A stretch of DNA of 64,000 bases from assembly GCF_002723615.1 (NCBI RefSeq), contig NZ_KZ304951.1:207344-271343 (forward strand), in the 5' to 3' direction. The position numbers and the translations under genes were made by a program. Each line of letters starts with the position of its first letter. Position 1 is the stretch's first letter. This DNA is from Limimaricola cinnabarinus (GTDB lineage Bacteria; Pseudomonadota; Alphaproteobacteria; Rhodobacterales; Rhodobacteraceae). Shown here piece by piece: positions 24,980-37,788 of the stretch. The notes under the pieces were generated by a model. It saw only the letters and a list, made by a program, of their open reading frames with translations. It ran no database searches and was not told where the DNA came from.

Positions 24980-25000
24980 GGGGGCGGCGCGGCTGCCCCC
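24980..25000 (+). terminator. Possible terminator after tyrS
   Basis: GGGGGC and GCCCCC arms 9 bases apart, 10 nt past the tyrS stop. It is not followed by a T-run, so the call is weak. Confidence 0.4.
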
Positions 25001-25087
25001 TGCCCGTTCCGTCGCGGCGTCACGCGGCTCCTGCCGGAACCCGCGCAATGTCCTGTCGTTGCCTCCCCATTCGTGAGGAGACATGCG

Positions 25088-25729
25088 ATGAAGGATGCCG
25101 TCGGACAGCCCGTCGATGCGGAACGACCCTACCTGCTCCTGCTGCTCGCCGGGATCGGCGTCTTGGGCTGCCTGTCGATGATCGGCGGCACCATTGCCGC
25201 GCAGATCGTCGTGCCCGGCCATGACTGGATCGCCGACACGATCAGCGATCTGGGCGCAGGCGAATGGGAGATCATCATGGATGTGGCGCTCTACGGCTTT
25301 GCCGCGGGGCTCTTTGCCATGGCGCTGGCGGCGTCGCACGCGCATCTGGGCGGCATCGGCTGGTCGGCGGGGGTGATCTCGCTCGCCATCCTCGCGGCGC
25401 TGGTCGTCATGGTGGGAGCGCGCAACGAATACGGCGATGCCGACAGCGACGGCGTGGTGATCCACATCTACCTCGTCTACGGGCTGGGCCTTCTGTTCCT
25501 CGTCGCCCCCCTGGCCATGGCGGCGGGCTTCGGGCGGCATCATCCGGGCGCGCGCCGCGCGCTGATCGGGCTGGCCGTCGCATGGGCGGTCATGGCGCCC
25601 CTGTTCCTCATGGCCCCCACCACGATCGACGGCCTGGCCGAGCGGGTGCTCGGGCTGATCGCCATCGGCATGGTCGCGGTGATGACTTGGGTGTTCTGGC
25701 AGCGGGGCCGCGACGCGCGCCGCTTCTAG
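25088..25729 (+). CDS. DUF998-type integral membrane protein
   Basis: 213 aa with about six transmembrane helices. An early loop contains PGHDWIADTISDLGAGEW, which resembles the periplasmic loop of DUF998 proteins (VSDLG-type motif). Function unknown. ATG at 25088 chosen because GAGGAG lies 7 nt upstream; alternative starts at 25073 (GTG) and 25083 crowd that site. The stop overlaps the stop of the convergent DUF3179 gene by 4 bp (CTAG). Confidence 0.7.
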   Translation: MKDAVGQPVDAERPYLLLLLAGIGVLGCLSMIGGTIAAQIVVPGHDWIADTISDLGAGEWEIIMDVALYGFAAGLFAMALAASHAHLGGIGWSAGVISLAILAALVVMVGARNEYGDADSDGVVIHIYLVYGLGLLFLVAPLAMAAGFGRHHPGARRALIGLAVAWAVMAPLFLMAPTTIDGLAERVLGLIAIGMVAVMTWVFWQRGRDARRF

Positions 25730-26712
25730 CCGCCGAGCATCCATTCCCCCTCGGGCCAGAAGGCGTGGAAGGCAAAGGCGAAGAGCACGTCATGCGGCAC
25801 GTCGCGCCCCTCCGCGTCGCGCACCCGGACATTGCCCACATCGCGCCCCTCGGCCACGCGGCGCGCATCGAGCGCGCTGGCCTGCCCCGCCTCCCACGAG
25901 ATCGTCACCCCCGCCTCGGTGACGCTCTCCTCTTCGCGCAGCCGCGAAAAGGGCCAGGCCCGCTCACCCACGCGCACCACCCGCATCAGGGGCGCGATGC
26001 CGTGCGGCGGCATCTCGCCCGAATAGAGGAAGGGCTTGGCCGAGCGGTCGTAGCTGACGTAAGGGTTGCGCCCGTAATCGCGGCTCCAGTCGGGCTCGTC
26101 CATGACGAGGCCGTCCGGGTAGGCCGCGCGGAACCTCTCCCAGCTGTCCATCCAGGCGGGCAGCAGATCGAGCTCCGCGCCCGTCATCTCTCCGACGATG
26201 CCGGTACCGGTGGCCTGCTGCCACCAGCTTTCGGTCTGCCGGTCATACATCACCATGTCGGAGGCGCGCAGCAGCCCCGAGACGCCGAAGGAGAGCGTGG
26301 CACCCGCCACCCTCCGGTCGAACACCATGCCCGAATTGCACAAGGGGCAATAGGTCACCGCCACCGGCACGCCGCCCGCCATGTCGTTGACGATCTCGTG
26401 CCACAGCAGGTAGCGGATCGGATAGGCCCGCGCCGCACCATCCGGCACGGGCCAGACCATCACCGGCTCCTGCGCTTCGAGCCGCGTCTCGGAGGCCGCC
26501 GGGATCATGCGCGGCGCGTCGATCGCGGGGATGCCGTCCTTGGGCGGGCCGCCCGACATGATCTCGGACCAGTCGGCGATGCTGGTCCGATCGAAATCGG
26601 TCTCGGGCCATTGCCCCTGCCAGCGCGCGGGCTGGGCCTGTGCCGCCCCCGCGACCGCTCCCGCGATCGCCATGGCGGCGAAGATGGCGGCGATGTTCGT
26701 GATGATGCGCAT
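25726..26712 (-). CDS. DUF3179 exported protein
   Basis: 328 aa with a signal peptide (cleavage near AQA-QPA). The DUF3179 core has the hallmark VTYCPLCNSG, with two Cys, and the VMYDRQTESWWQQATG segment. Function unknown; the paired Cys suggest metal or thiol chemistry outside the cytoplasm. A strong Shine-Dalgarno (GGAGGGAGGA) precedes the ATG. No partner gene is evident: it converges on a DUF998 gene and diverges from the Fur-type regulator. Confidence 0.82.
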   Translation of the reverse strand: MRIITNIAAIFAAMAIAGAVAGAAQAQPARWQGQWPETDFDRTSIADWSEIMSGGPPKDGIPAIDAPRMIPAASETRLEAQEPVMVWPVPDGAARAYPIRYLLWHEIVNDMAGGVPVAVTYCPLCNSGMVFDRRVAGATLSFGVSGLLRASDMVMYDRQTESWWQQATGTGIVGEMTGAELDLLPAWMDSWERFRAAYPDGLVMDEPDWSRDYGRNPYVSYDRSAKPFLYSGEMPPHGIAPLMRVVRVGERAWPFSRLREEESVTEAGVTISWEAGQASALDARRVAEGRDVGNVRVRDAEGRDVPHDVLFAFAFHAFWPEGEWMLGG

Positions 26713-26868
26713 GTCGCGTCCTCCCTCCGCCCAGCCTGACCGCTCGGCCCGGCCCTGTCATCCGGCCTCACCGCAGTGTGACGCACAGCGAGCAGGCGTG
26801 TGCCGGACGGGTGGCGCCGGCGCACCGAACCGGCTAGACGAAGCGCAGCACAAGACACGGACCCGCCC

Positions 26869-27285
26869 ATGCCCAAGACCATCCTGTCGCGCTGCGAGCA
26901 GAACGGCCTGCGCCTGACCGAGCAGCGCCGCGTGATCGCGCAGGTGCTGGAGGCGGCCGACGACCACCCCGACGTGGAGGAGCTGCACGCCCGCGCCGCC
27001 GCCGAGGATGCGCGCATCTCGCTCGCCACCGTCTACCGCACGGTGAAGCTGTTCGAGGAGGCGGGCATCCTTGAGAAGCACGAGTTCGGCGACGGGCGCG
27101 CGCGCTACGAGACCACCGACCGCGAGCATCACGACCACCTGATCGACATGCATTCGGGCCAGGTGATCGAGTTCGTCGACGCCGAGATCGAGGCGCTGCA
27201 GGAGCGGATCGCCGAGCGTCTGGGCTACAGGCTGATCGGGCATAGGCTGGAGCTTTACGGCGTGCCCACCAAGAAGGACGGCTGA
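26869..27285 (+). CDS. fur: Fur/Mur-family metal-responsive repressor
   Basis: 138 aa. N-terminal winged helix with the recognition region SLATVYRTVKLFEEAGIL, then a dimerisation domain with the His cluster EHHDHLIDMHSGQVIEF. The CxxC zinc knuckle found in E. coli Fur is absent and Met-His-Ser-Gly takes its place, as in the manganese-responsive Mur proteins of Alphaproteobacteria. Manganese sensing is therefore likely but not shown. Start at 26869 is the ATG next to the conserved domain. One nucleotide separates its stop from the DMT transporter gene. Confidence 0.85.
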   Translation: MPKTILSRCEQNGLRLTEQRRVIAQVLEAADDHPDVEELHARAAAEDARISLATVYRTVKLFEEAGILEKHEFGDGRARYETTDREHHDHLIDMHSGQVIEFVDAEIEALQERIAERLGYRLIGHRLELYGVPTKKDG

Positions 27286-27286
27286 G

Positions 27287-29486
<2,200 letters not shown>

Positions 29487-29506
29487 GATCACGCCCCGAA
29501 CACGCG

Positions 29507-29535
29507 AAAGGCCGCGGCGCATGCCGCGGCCTTTT
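29507..29535 (+). terminator. Intrinsic terminator of eno
   Basis: AAAGGCCGCGGC, loop GCAT, GCCGCGGCC followed by TTTTT. A classic GC stem with U-tract, 20 nt past the eno stop. The T-run is the start of the first copy of a 16-bp tandem repeat. Confidence 0.9.
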
Positions 29536-29562
29536 TACCTGGTCCGCTTTTTACCTGGTCCG
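29531..29562. repeat. 16-bp perfect tandem duplication
   Basis: CTTTTTACCTGGTCCG occurs twice head to tail at 29531-29546 and 29547-29562, so the terminator T-run is duplicated. It lies between eno and the PRC-barrel gene and is probably a replication-slippage product. Confidence 0.85.
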
Positions 29563-29572
29563 AAGGCGTGGA

Positions 29573-30046
29573 TCAGTCCCAGTAGCCGGTATCGGCCTCG
29601 GGCATCTGCTCCAGCATCTCTTGGCTCATGCGGGTCACGACCTCGTAATTGTCGATGCCGTAATCGCCGACGATGCGGACATCCTTGAAGTCGACGATCA
29701 CCTCTTCGTCGCCGATATCGAGCCAGCCGCCGGTCTCGACCACGAGGCCGATCAGGCTGCCGTCGCGCGAGATGACGATATCCTCGATCTCGCCGATCTC
29801 TTCCCATTCGGTGTCGAATTCGCCATAGCCGTTCGGGTCGATCCAGGTGGCTTCATCGTATTCGGTGCCGATGCTATAGAGATCCTGGCCGATCAGGTTC
29901 TCGGCGCGCAGCGCGGTCTGGTAGCTTTCGGCGCTCAGCACGCCGCTGGTCGTCTCGAAGCTCTGCATATGCGTCTCGGCGCTCGCGGCACCGGCGGAAA
30001 TGGCGAGTCCGAGGGTCAGGGCGGTGGAGGTCATCAGACGGGTCAT
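29573..30046 (-). CDS. Exported PRC-barrel domain protein
   Basis: 157 aa. Signal peptide (cleavage near ASA-ETH), then a PRC-barrel domain (about 45-140) with the typical opening ENLIGQDLYSIGTEYDEATWI and strand pattern IEDIVISRDGSLIGLVVETGG. Very acidic. PRC-barrels bind RNA, proteins or membranes in different settings; the role of the exported version is unknown. AAGGAG lies 7 nt before the ATG. Confidence 0.82.
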   Translation of the reverse strand: MTRLMTSTALTLGLAISAGAASAETHMQSFETTSGVLSAESYQTALRAENLIGQDLYSIGTEYDEATWIDPNGYGEFDTEWEEIGEIEDIVISRDGSLIGLVVETGGWLDIGDEEVIVDFKDVRIVGDYGIDNYEVVTRMSQEMLEQMPEADTGYWD

Positions 30047-30183
30047 GAAGGTCTCCTTGTCGTTTCATGTTGCGGACTCAACACCGCCTGCCCCGTACCG
30101 TTCCAAGCCCGGTAGTTTTTCCTGCCTCACATCTGTTTGAGAGCCGTTCCTCACCCTGTCTCACCCCATGGGAGCCCGATGGC

Positions 30184-30405
30184 ATGACCACAAGATACGA
30201 CGCGCGCGGCCTGATCTGCCCGCTGCCCGTGCTCAGGGCGCGCAAGCTGCTCGGCGCGATGGCGCCCGGCGAGCTGCTCGAAATCGAGACCGACGATCCG
30301 GTGGCGCGGATCGATCTTCCGCATTTCTGCCTGGAGGCCGGTCATGCCCATCTCGGGATCGTCGAGGAGGGCGAAACGCAGCTGCACCGCATCCGGCGCG
30401 GCTGA
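30184..30405 (+). CDS. tusA: Sulfur carrier protein TusA
   Basis: 73 aa. CPxP motif with Cys12 (GLICPLPVLRARKLLG), the persulfide-carrying residue. It passes sulfur towards tRNA 2-thiolation (MnmA is encoded at 5938) and other pathways. ATG at 30184 gives the family-length N-terminus. Confidence 0.9.
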   Translation: MTTRYDARGLICPLPVLRARKLLGAMAPGELLEIETDDPVARIDLPHFCLEAGHAHLGIVEEGETQLHRIRRG

Positions 30406-30458
30406 CGGAAAGAAACATAGGGTTTCGTTCCGTCCCCTCCCGCTTCCCCTGACATGAA

Positions 30459-30490
30459 GAAGGCCGGGCAGGTTTCCCTGCCCGGCCTTT
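30459..30490. terminator. Bidirectional terminator between tusA and rne
   Basis: A 13-bp stem (30460-30472 with 30477-30489) and a 4-base loop between the convergent tusA and rne stops. On the minus strand the stem ends in CTTCTTC, which fits termination of rne. Confidence 0.75.
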
Positions 30491-30511
30491 CATCCTTGCA
30501 TGAGCGCGGCG

Positions 30512-33295
30512 TCAGCGACCGACCGACCACCAGCCGCGGCGGCGCGGCTTCTTGTCGGCTTCATCGGCCTCTTCGCCATCGGCGGCCACCGTCTCGCGCG
30601 GGGTGTCCTCCGGCGCGGGCGACTGGCGCGTTTCGGCGACGGTCTCGGCCACCTGCTCGGCCACCTGCGGCATCACCTCGGGCGTCTCGGCCGCCGGGCT
30701 CTCCTCCGGCTTGTCACCCGCCTGCGCCTCGGCGGCACCGGCCGCGGCGGTCTCGGCCTCGGCCGGGACCGGGGCGGTCGCGGCGACCTCCTCGGGCTTG
30801 GGCTCGGCCTTCTTGCGCCGGGTGCGCTTGGGCTTGGGCGCGGCTTCGGCCTCGCCTTCGGGCGCGGGCGTCTCGGCCTTCTTGCGACGGGTGCGCTTGG
30901 GCTTGGGCGCTTCCTCGGCCACCGGCTCGGCGGCTTGCGTCGTCTCGGCGGCGGCCTCCTTCGCCGGTTCCGCCGCGGGCGCTTCGGCCGTCTCGGCAGG
31001 CGTCTCGGCCTTCTTGCGGGTCCGGGTGCGGGTCCGCTTGGGCTTGGCCTCGGCCTCGGGCGCGGCCTCTGCCGCCGCCTCCTGCGGCACGGCTTCGGCC
31101 TGAACCGCGCCGCTCTGCGCCGCTTCGGGCTGGGCCGTCTCGGCCTGCGCCTCCACGGGCTCGGCTGCGGGTGTCGCTTCGGGCTGAGCCTGCGGCGCGG
31201 TCTCGGCGCCGGACTCGTCGCTCTCGCCCTCGTCGTCGCGGCTCTCATCGCCCTGCGCCTCATGGCCTTCGCCATTGCCGCCCCGACGCCGCCGACGCCG
31301 ACGCCGCTTCTTGCGCGGACGCTCGTCATCCTCGCCGCCTTCGGAGGTCTCGGCATGGCCGGTGGCGGCGGTCTCCGTCGCCTCTTCCGCGCTGTCGTCC
31401 TCGTCTTCTTCGATCTCGGCATCGGCCGCGAAGTCGTATTCCGCGTCGAGCGCCTCCATCAGCTCGGCCGAGGAGACGACCGGCGCGGCCTCGGGCACGG
31501 CGCGGGTTGCGGTCTTGAACTTCTCGACCACGAAATCGGGCGAGACCAGCGCCGCATCCCCCTCGACCCGCACCGCCATGCCGTAGCGCTGCTCGATCGC
31601 GGCGACATGCTCGCGCTTGAAGTTCATCAGGAAGTTCATGATCGCATGCGGCACGCGGACCAGAACCTCCTTGGTGCGGCCGCGCACGCCCTCTTCCTCG
31701 AGCTGGCGCAGGATCGCCAGCGCCACGTTCTCGTCCGAGCGCAGAAGGCCGGTGCCGTGGCAGTGCGGGCAAGGCTGGGTCGTCGCCTCGATCATGCCGG
31801 GGCGCAGGCGCTGGCGGCTCATCTCCATCAGGCCGAAGCCCGAGATGCGGCCGACCTGGATCCGGGCGCGGTCGGTCTTGAGCTTGTCCTTGAAGCGCTT
31901 TTCGACGGCGGTGTTGTTGCGCCGCTCATCCATGTCGATGAAGTCGATCACGATCAGACCGGCCAGATCGCGCAGGCGCAGCTGGCGCGCCACCTCGTCG
32001 GCGGCTTCGAGATTGGTCTTGAGCGCGGTCTGCTCGATCGAGCCTTCCTTGGTGGCGCGGCCCGAGTTCACGTCGATGGCGACCAGCGCCTCGGTCACGC
32101 CGATCACGATGTAGCCGCCCGAGGGCAGCTGCACGGTCGGGTTGAACATGCCGGCGAGGTAGCTCTCGACCTGGTAGCGCGCGAAGAGCGGCAGGCTGTC
32201 GGTGTAGGGCTTCACGTTGCGGGCATGCGACGGCATGATCATCTTCATGAAGTCGCGCGCGGTGCGGAAGCCGTCGACGCCCTCGACGATCACCTCGTCG
32301 ATCTCCTTGGAATAGAGATCGCGGATCGACCGCTTGATGAGGTCGCCCTCCTCGTAGATCTTGGCGGGCGCGATGGATTTCAGCGTCAGCTCGCGGATCT
32401 GCTCCCACATGCGCTGCAGGTATTCGTAGTCGCGCTTGATCTCGGACTTGGTGCGCTGCGAGCCCGCGGTGCGGATGATCAGCCCCGCGCCCTCGGGCAC
32501 GTCCATCTCGGAGGCGATCTCCTTGAGCTTCTTGCGATCGGCGGCGTTGGTGATCTTGCGGGAGATGCCGCCACCGCGCGCGGTGTTGGGCATCAGCACG
32601 CAGTAGCGCCCGGCGAGCGAGAGATAGGTGGTCAGCGCAGCCCCCTTGTTGCCGCGCTCTTCCTTGACGACCTGAACCAGCATGATCTGCCGGACCTTGA
32701 TCACCTCCTGGATCTTGTAGCGCTTGGGCCGCGGCTTGCGGGCCGGGCGCACGTCTTCGCTGTCGTCCTCGTCGGCGACGCTTTCGATGCTCTCGTCCTT
32801 GGCGCTGGCGTCGTCGCCCTCGTCCTCGGTTTCGCCGTCGGCCTCGCCGTCATCGGTGGCCACGGCGTCGGTGTTGGCCTCCGACGCGCTGCGGCGCGAA
32901 CGGCTGCGGCGGCGGCGCGGGCGGTCGCCCTCCTCGCCATCCTCCTCGTCCTCCGCCTCGTCGCTTCTGGAGGAGGCGGCCTCGGCCTCGGCCTTCAGGC
33001 TCTCGGCATAGGCCTTTTCCTCGGCCAGCAGCGCCTCGCGGTCGGCGACGGGGATCTGGTAGTAATCCGGGTGGATCTCGGAAAAGGCGAGAAAGCCGTG
33101 CCGGTTGCCGCCGTAATCGACGAAGGCCGCCTGCAGCGACGGCTCTACCCGCGTGACCTTGGCGAGGTAGATGTTGCCGGCGAGCTGACGGCGGCTCTGG
33201 CTTTCGAAGTCGAATTCCTCGACCTTGTTTCCGTCACAGACCACGACGCGGGTTTCCTCCGCATGCGTGGCGTCGATAAGCATTTTCTTTGCCAT
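30512..33295 (-). CDS. rne: Ribonuclease E
   Basis: 927 aa endoribonuclease that starts mRNA decay and matures rRNA and tRNA. N-terminal catalytic half: S1 domain interrupted by a charged Arg/Asp/Glu-rich insert (about 95-200), metal-binding Asp in VAIDVNSGRATKEGS and IDFIDMDERRN, zinc-link CPHCHGTG, then the C-terminal half of about 350 residues. That part is low-complexity, with Ala/Glu/Pro and repeated KPKRTRRKK-type basic patches expected to hold RNA and degradosome partners. Start set at 33295 (Met-Ala-Lys-Lys-Met), which matches the family. A long untranslated leader precedes it. Confidence 0.96.
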   Translation of the reverse strand: MAKKMLIDATHAEETRVVVCDGNKVEEFDFESQSRRQLAGNIYLAKVTRVEPSLQAAFVDYGGNRHGFLAFSEIHPDYYQIPVADREALLAEEKAYAESLKAEAEAASSRSDEAEDEEDGEEGDRPRRRRSRSRRSASEANTDAVATDDGEADGETEDEGDDASAKDESIESVADEDDSEDVRPARKPRPKRYKIQEVIKVRQIMLVQVVKEERGNKGAALTTYLSLAGRYCVLMPNTARGGGISRKITNAADRKKLKEIASEMDVPEGAGLIIRTAGSQRTKSEIKRDYEYLQRMWEQIRELTLKSIAPAKIYEEGDLIKRSIRDLYSKEIDEVIVEGVDGFRTARDFMKMIMPSHARNVKPYTDSLPLFARYQVESYLAGMFNPTVQLPSGGYIVIGVTEALVAIDVNSGRATKEGSIEQTALKTNLEAADEVARQLRLRDLAGLIVIDFIDMDERRNNTAVEKRFKDKLKTDRARIQVGRISGFGLMEMSRQRLRPGMIEATTQPCPHCHGTGLLRSDENVALAILRQLEEEGVRGRTKEVLVRVPHAIMNFLMNFKREHVAAIEQRYGMAVRVEGDAALVSPDFVVEKFKTATRAVPEAAPVVSSAELMEALDAEYDFAADAEIEEDEDDSAEEATETAATGHAETSEGGEDDERPRKKRRRRRRRRGGNGEGHEAQGDESRDDEGESDESGAETAPQAQPEATPAAEPVEAQAETAQPEAAQSGAVQAEAVPQEAAAEAAPEAEAKPKRTRTRTRKKAETPAETAEAPAAEPAKEAAAETTQAAEPVAEEAPKPKRTRRKKAETPAPEGEAEAAPKPKRTRRKKAEPKPEEVAATAPVPAEAETAAAGAAEAQAGDKPEESPAAETPEVMPQVAEQVAETVAETRQSPAPEDTPRETVAADGEEADEADKKPRRRGWWSVGR

Positions 33296-33675
33296 AATAT
33301 CCATTCGCATGGCACGCCGGGCGGCGCCCCCGTGGGGGCGTGGCCTGCGCGCTCATGTCCGATTGTGGCGATGACGCGGGCATCGGCCTGCCTGCGGCCC
33401 CTCGGGGCCGTCACTGGCTCGCCTGCATGCTGCGCGCGTTGCATCGCGGTTCTTCCTTGGCCCCCGGGGGGCCCGTTCATGCCCGGCGGCCATCCGAGGA
33501 GCGGGCCGGTCGGGGTCAGGTCAACGGCCCCTCTCGGAGCCGGTCTCGTCCGCCGCCGGTGCCGGGCAAACCCGTCGCAAAGGTGGCGGAAAATCCGTCC
33601 GGGCCACCGCGCGATGCGCAGGCCCGTTCCGACCTTCATAGCGGCACTTGTCCACATGACACAATGACGAATGTG
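33296..33675 (-). promoter_or_regulatory. Long gene-free leader region of rne
   Basis: About 380 bp without a gene lie between the dctD terminator and rne. The DNA is rich in short GC hairpins, for example around 33328-33344, 33400-33412 and 33460-33476. RNase E in other bacteria controls its own mRNA through a long structured leader, so this is a candidate for the same use. No known riboswitch was recognised. Confidence 0.4.
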
Positions 33676-33700
33676 AAAGGCCGCCCCGAGGGGCGGCCCG
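33676..33700 (-). terminator. Intrinsic terminator of dctD
   Basis: GGCCGCCCC and GGGGCGGCC arms (33679-33698) with a 2-base loop core. On the minus strand this is followed by TTTCACATT, 24 nt past the dctD stop. Confidence 0.8.
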
Positions 33701-33723
33701 TCATGCGTCCAATGCCATGAAAA

Positions 33724-35058
<1,335 letters not shown>

Positions 35059-35067
35059 GTGAGCCCC

Positions 35068-36816
35068 CTATTCCGCCGCAGCCATACCTTCTTCCAAGAT
35101 AGGCAGTTGCACTTCGAAAACAGCCCCACCGCCGGATGCGTTCCGTGCGGTCAGCCGTCCGCCGAGATCGTTGACGATCCCCGAGGAGATCGCGAGCCCG
35201 AGGCCGACGCCGTCGCCGGGCTGCTTGGTGGTGTAGAACGGTTCGAACAGCGCATCGAGATCCTCGATGCCCGGGCCGTTGTCATGCACGGTGAGCACCA
35301 CGGCCTCGTCGACCGTGAGCGTGATGTCGATCCGCGGATCGCGCACGCCCTTGGTGGCGTCGAGCGCGTTGCGCAGAAGGTTGATGATCACCTGCTCGAA
35401 GCGCAGCCTGTCGCCCAGGATCATCGCCGGGCCGGGCGGCAGCGTGCGGTTGATCGCGACCGAGCGGGTCTTGAGCTGCGGCTCCATCATGGCGAGCGCC
35501 GAGGAGAGGGCCGCGCGCGCATCCACCGGCTCGAAGGCCTGATTGCCCTTGCGCGCATAGGATTTGAGCTGGCGGGTGATCGCGCCCATCCGGTCGATCA
35601 GGTCGTCGATCCGCTGAAACGACGACAGCGCCTCCTCGGCGCGGCGGCGCTGCAGCAGGAGCCGCGCGCCCGCCAGATAGGTCTTCATCGCCGCCAAAGG
35701 CTGGTTCAGCTCGTGGCTGACGGAGGCCGACATCTCGCCCAGAACCGCGAGCTTGGAGCTTTGCGCGATGGTCTGCTCGGCGCTCTCCAGGTTGCGCTCG
35801 ACCTGCTGGCGCTGCGCGATCTCGCGCTGCAGCCGCATGTTGAGCCGCCGGAGCTGATCGCTTTCGCGGCGCACCAGCAAGAGCCGCGAGGCGGATTTGC
35901 GCGAGCTGATCCAGAAGGTCAGCGCCAGCAGCATGGCAAAGCCCATGATCTCGAGCGCCAGAACGCCGTTCACCCGCTCGCGCACCGAGGAATAGGCGGT
36001 GAAGGTGACCATCTTCCAGCCCTGGAACGGCACCCGCATCTCGCGCCGCATCACCGCCTCGCCGCGCAGATAGGCGTCGATCGGCAGCGCGGTCCAGTCG
36101 GTGGCGAGAAAGGCCCGCTCGATCGCCGAGGGCGCGCTTTGCCGCTCCAGCGCCTCGCTCTCGGGCAGGCCGCGCCAGCGCGGCTCGGTCGACAGGATGA
36201 TCTCGCCTTCGCTGTTGGTGACCAGCACCGCGTCCGAGGTGCCGGCCCAGCTGCGTTCCAGCTTGGCCAGATCGACCTCGACCGAGATCACCCCCAGCCC
36301 GGCCCCGTTGGCGTCGATCTTGCGCGAATAGAGAAAGGAATAGCCGCCCGTGGGCTGCTGGAAGATGGTGAAGACGGTGGAATTGGCGCGCATCGCATCG
36401 ACGAAATAGGGCGCGCCGCGATGGGTCTCGCCCAGCCGGTTGCGATCGGTCGCCGCCACGATGCGCCCGTCGCGGTCGTAAAGCACGAGGCTCGCCGCGC
36501 CGATCTCGTCGACGAAGGAGAGCAGCCGCTGGGTCGAGCGCGAGAAATCCGAAGAAGAGAGCGCGCCGATCAGCTCGGGGTCGCGCGCCAGAAGCTGCGG
36601 CACGATGGAGTTGCGCTGCAGCTCGGAGATCAGGTTGCCGACATAAAGCGTCAGCCGGACCTCGGCGCGGTTGCGCGTGGCCTCGGTGAAGCGCTCGGTC
36701 AGAAGCACGTTGGTGACCCAGATCACCGCGATCGCGGCAAGGCAGAACAGGGCCAGCGCGATGCGCGGGCCCCAGCTGCGCCGCGGGCGGGGCGGTCTGG
36801 AGGCGTGGGTCGACAT
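35068..36816 (-). CDS. DctB-like sensor histidine kinase
   Basis: 582 aa. One transmembrane helix near 20-40, a periplasmic double-Cache sensor (about 45-300, with GAPYFVDAMRANSTVF and GGYSFLYSRKI), a second helix near 305-325, a coiled-coil, HisKA with SHELNQPLAAMKTYL, and HATPase_c (NLLRNALDAT, DNGPGIE, GVGLGLAISSGIV). DctB proteins sense C4-dicarboxylates and activate TRAP or DctA uptake; no transporter gene is adjacent, so the ligand is inferred from similarity only. Operon with the regulator at 33724. Confidence 0.85.
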   Translation of the reverse strand: MSTHASRPPRPRRSWGPRIALALFCLAAIAVIWVTNVLLTERFTEATRNRAEVRLTLYVGNLISELQRNSIVPQLLARDPELIGALSSSDFSRSTQRLLSFVDEIGAASLVLYDRDGRIVAATDRNRLGETHRGAPYFVDAMRANSTVFTIFQQPTGGYSFLYSRKIDANGAGLGVISVEVDLAKLERSWAGTSDAVLVTNSEGEIILSTEPRWRGLPESEALERQSAPSAIERAFLATDWTALPIDAYLRGEAVMRREMRVPFQGWKMVTFTAYSSVRERVNGVLALEIMGFAMLLALTFWISSRKSASRLLLVRRESDQLRRLNMRLQREIAQRQQVERNLESAEQTIAQSSKLAVLGEMSASVSHELNQPLAAMKTYLAGARLLLQRRRAEEALSSFQRIDDLIDRMGAITRQLKSYARKGNQAFEPVDARAALSSALAMMEPQLKTRSVAINRTLPPGPAMILGDRLRFEQVIINLLRNALDATKGVRDPRIDITLTVDEAVVLTVHDNGPGIEDLDALFEPFYTTKQPGDGVGLGLAISSGIVNDLGGRLTARNASGGGAVFEVQLPILEEGMAAAE

Positions 36817-36896
36817 GCGCAGGGTTTACGCGCCCCCGCCCGGCACGGCAAGCCGGAGGCCGATCACGCCGCGATCACGCGAAGGCGCAGCCAGGC

Positions 36897-37565
36897 TCAG
36901 GCCGCGACCAGCGCGCCCACCAGCCCGTCGAACAGCCCGCGCCCGTCGGTGCCGCCATGGCCCGCATCCACCGCCCGCTCGGGATGCGGCATCATGCCGA
37001 GCACGCGGCGGTTCTCGGACAGCACGCCCGCGATGTCGCCGGTCGAGCCGTTGGGGTTGTCGCCATAGGTGAAGGCGATCCGGTCCTCGGCGCGCAGCCG
37101 CTCCAGCGTCGGGGCGTCGACGAAGTAATTGCCATCATGATGCGCCACCGGGATCTGCAACTCGGCGCCCTTGGCGTAGCCGCGGGTGAAATCGCTCTCG
37201 GCGGTGGCGACGGTGAGCGGCACGGTCCTGCACACGAAGCGGATGCCGGCATTGCGCATCAGCGCGCCGGGCAGCAGCCCGGTTTCGGTCAGCACCTGAA
37301 AGCCGTTGCACACGCCGAGCGCGTAGCCGCCCTTGTGGACGTGGTCGATCACCGCGCGGCAGACCGGCGATTGCGCGGCGATGGCGCCGCAGCGCAGGTA
37401 ATCGCCGAAGGAGAACCCGCCCGGCACGGCGACGAGATCGACCCCGCGCGGCAGGCCGGCATCCTTGTGCCAGACCATTTCGACATCCGCGCCCGCCGCG
37501 CGCAGGGCGACGGCCATGTCGCGGTCGCAGTTGGAACCGGGAAAGACGATGACGGCTGCCTTCAT
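36897..37565 (-). CDS. purQ: Phosphoribosylformylglycinamidine synthase glutaminase PurQ
   Basis: 222 aa class I glutamine amidotransferase supplying ammonia to PurL. Nucleophile Cys in [11 protein letters not shown], and the His/Glu pair in [10 protein letters not shown]. Works with PurS (37789) and PurL, which is not in the window. AAGGAGG is 7 nt before the ATG. Confidence 0.97.
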   Translation of the reverse strand: MKAAVIVFPGSNCDRDMAVALRAAGADVEMVWHKDAGLPRGVDLVAVPGGFSFGDYLRCGAIAAQSPVCRAVIDHVHKGGYALGVCNGFQVLTETGLLPGALMRNAGIRFVCRTVPLTVATAESDFTRGYAKGAELQIPVAHHDGNYFVDAPTLERLRAEDRIAFTYGDNPNGSTGDIAGVLSENRRVLGMMPHPERAVDAGHGGTDGRGLFDGLVGALVAA

Positions 37566-37761
37566 GGCGAACCTCCTTCAGGATCAGCGGCCGCGCCGCG
37601 AAAGGGGTATTCCGGGCCGGGGCACGGGCTGCCCCGCCGGGGGGAACAGGTCGGCGGTGGCGCCCTCCCCTGCAACCACCGCCGCATCGCTCCCGGTGCT
37701 CAAGACCCTCGTGAAAGGACCGAGCGGCGCCCGAAAGCGAAACCTGCGCCAAAGATGCGAA

Positions 37762-37781
37762 CGCCGCCCCGAGAGGCGGCG
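37762..37781 (-). terminator. Hairpin just after purS
   Basis: CGCCGCC and GGCGGCG arms in a 20-bp element, 8 nt past the purS stop on the minus strand, within a 222-bp gap before purQ. It may reduce read-through or protect the upstream mRNA. Confidence 0.5.
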
Positions 37782-37788
37782 CACGACC

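Noticed and set aside
37566-37788. A 66-codon frame between purS and purQ
   Set aside because: No Shine-Dalgarno, no recognisable fold, and it begins 4 nt from the purS stop; probably chance.
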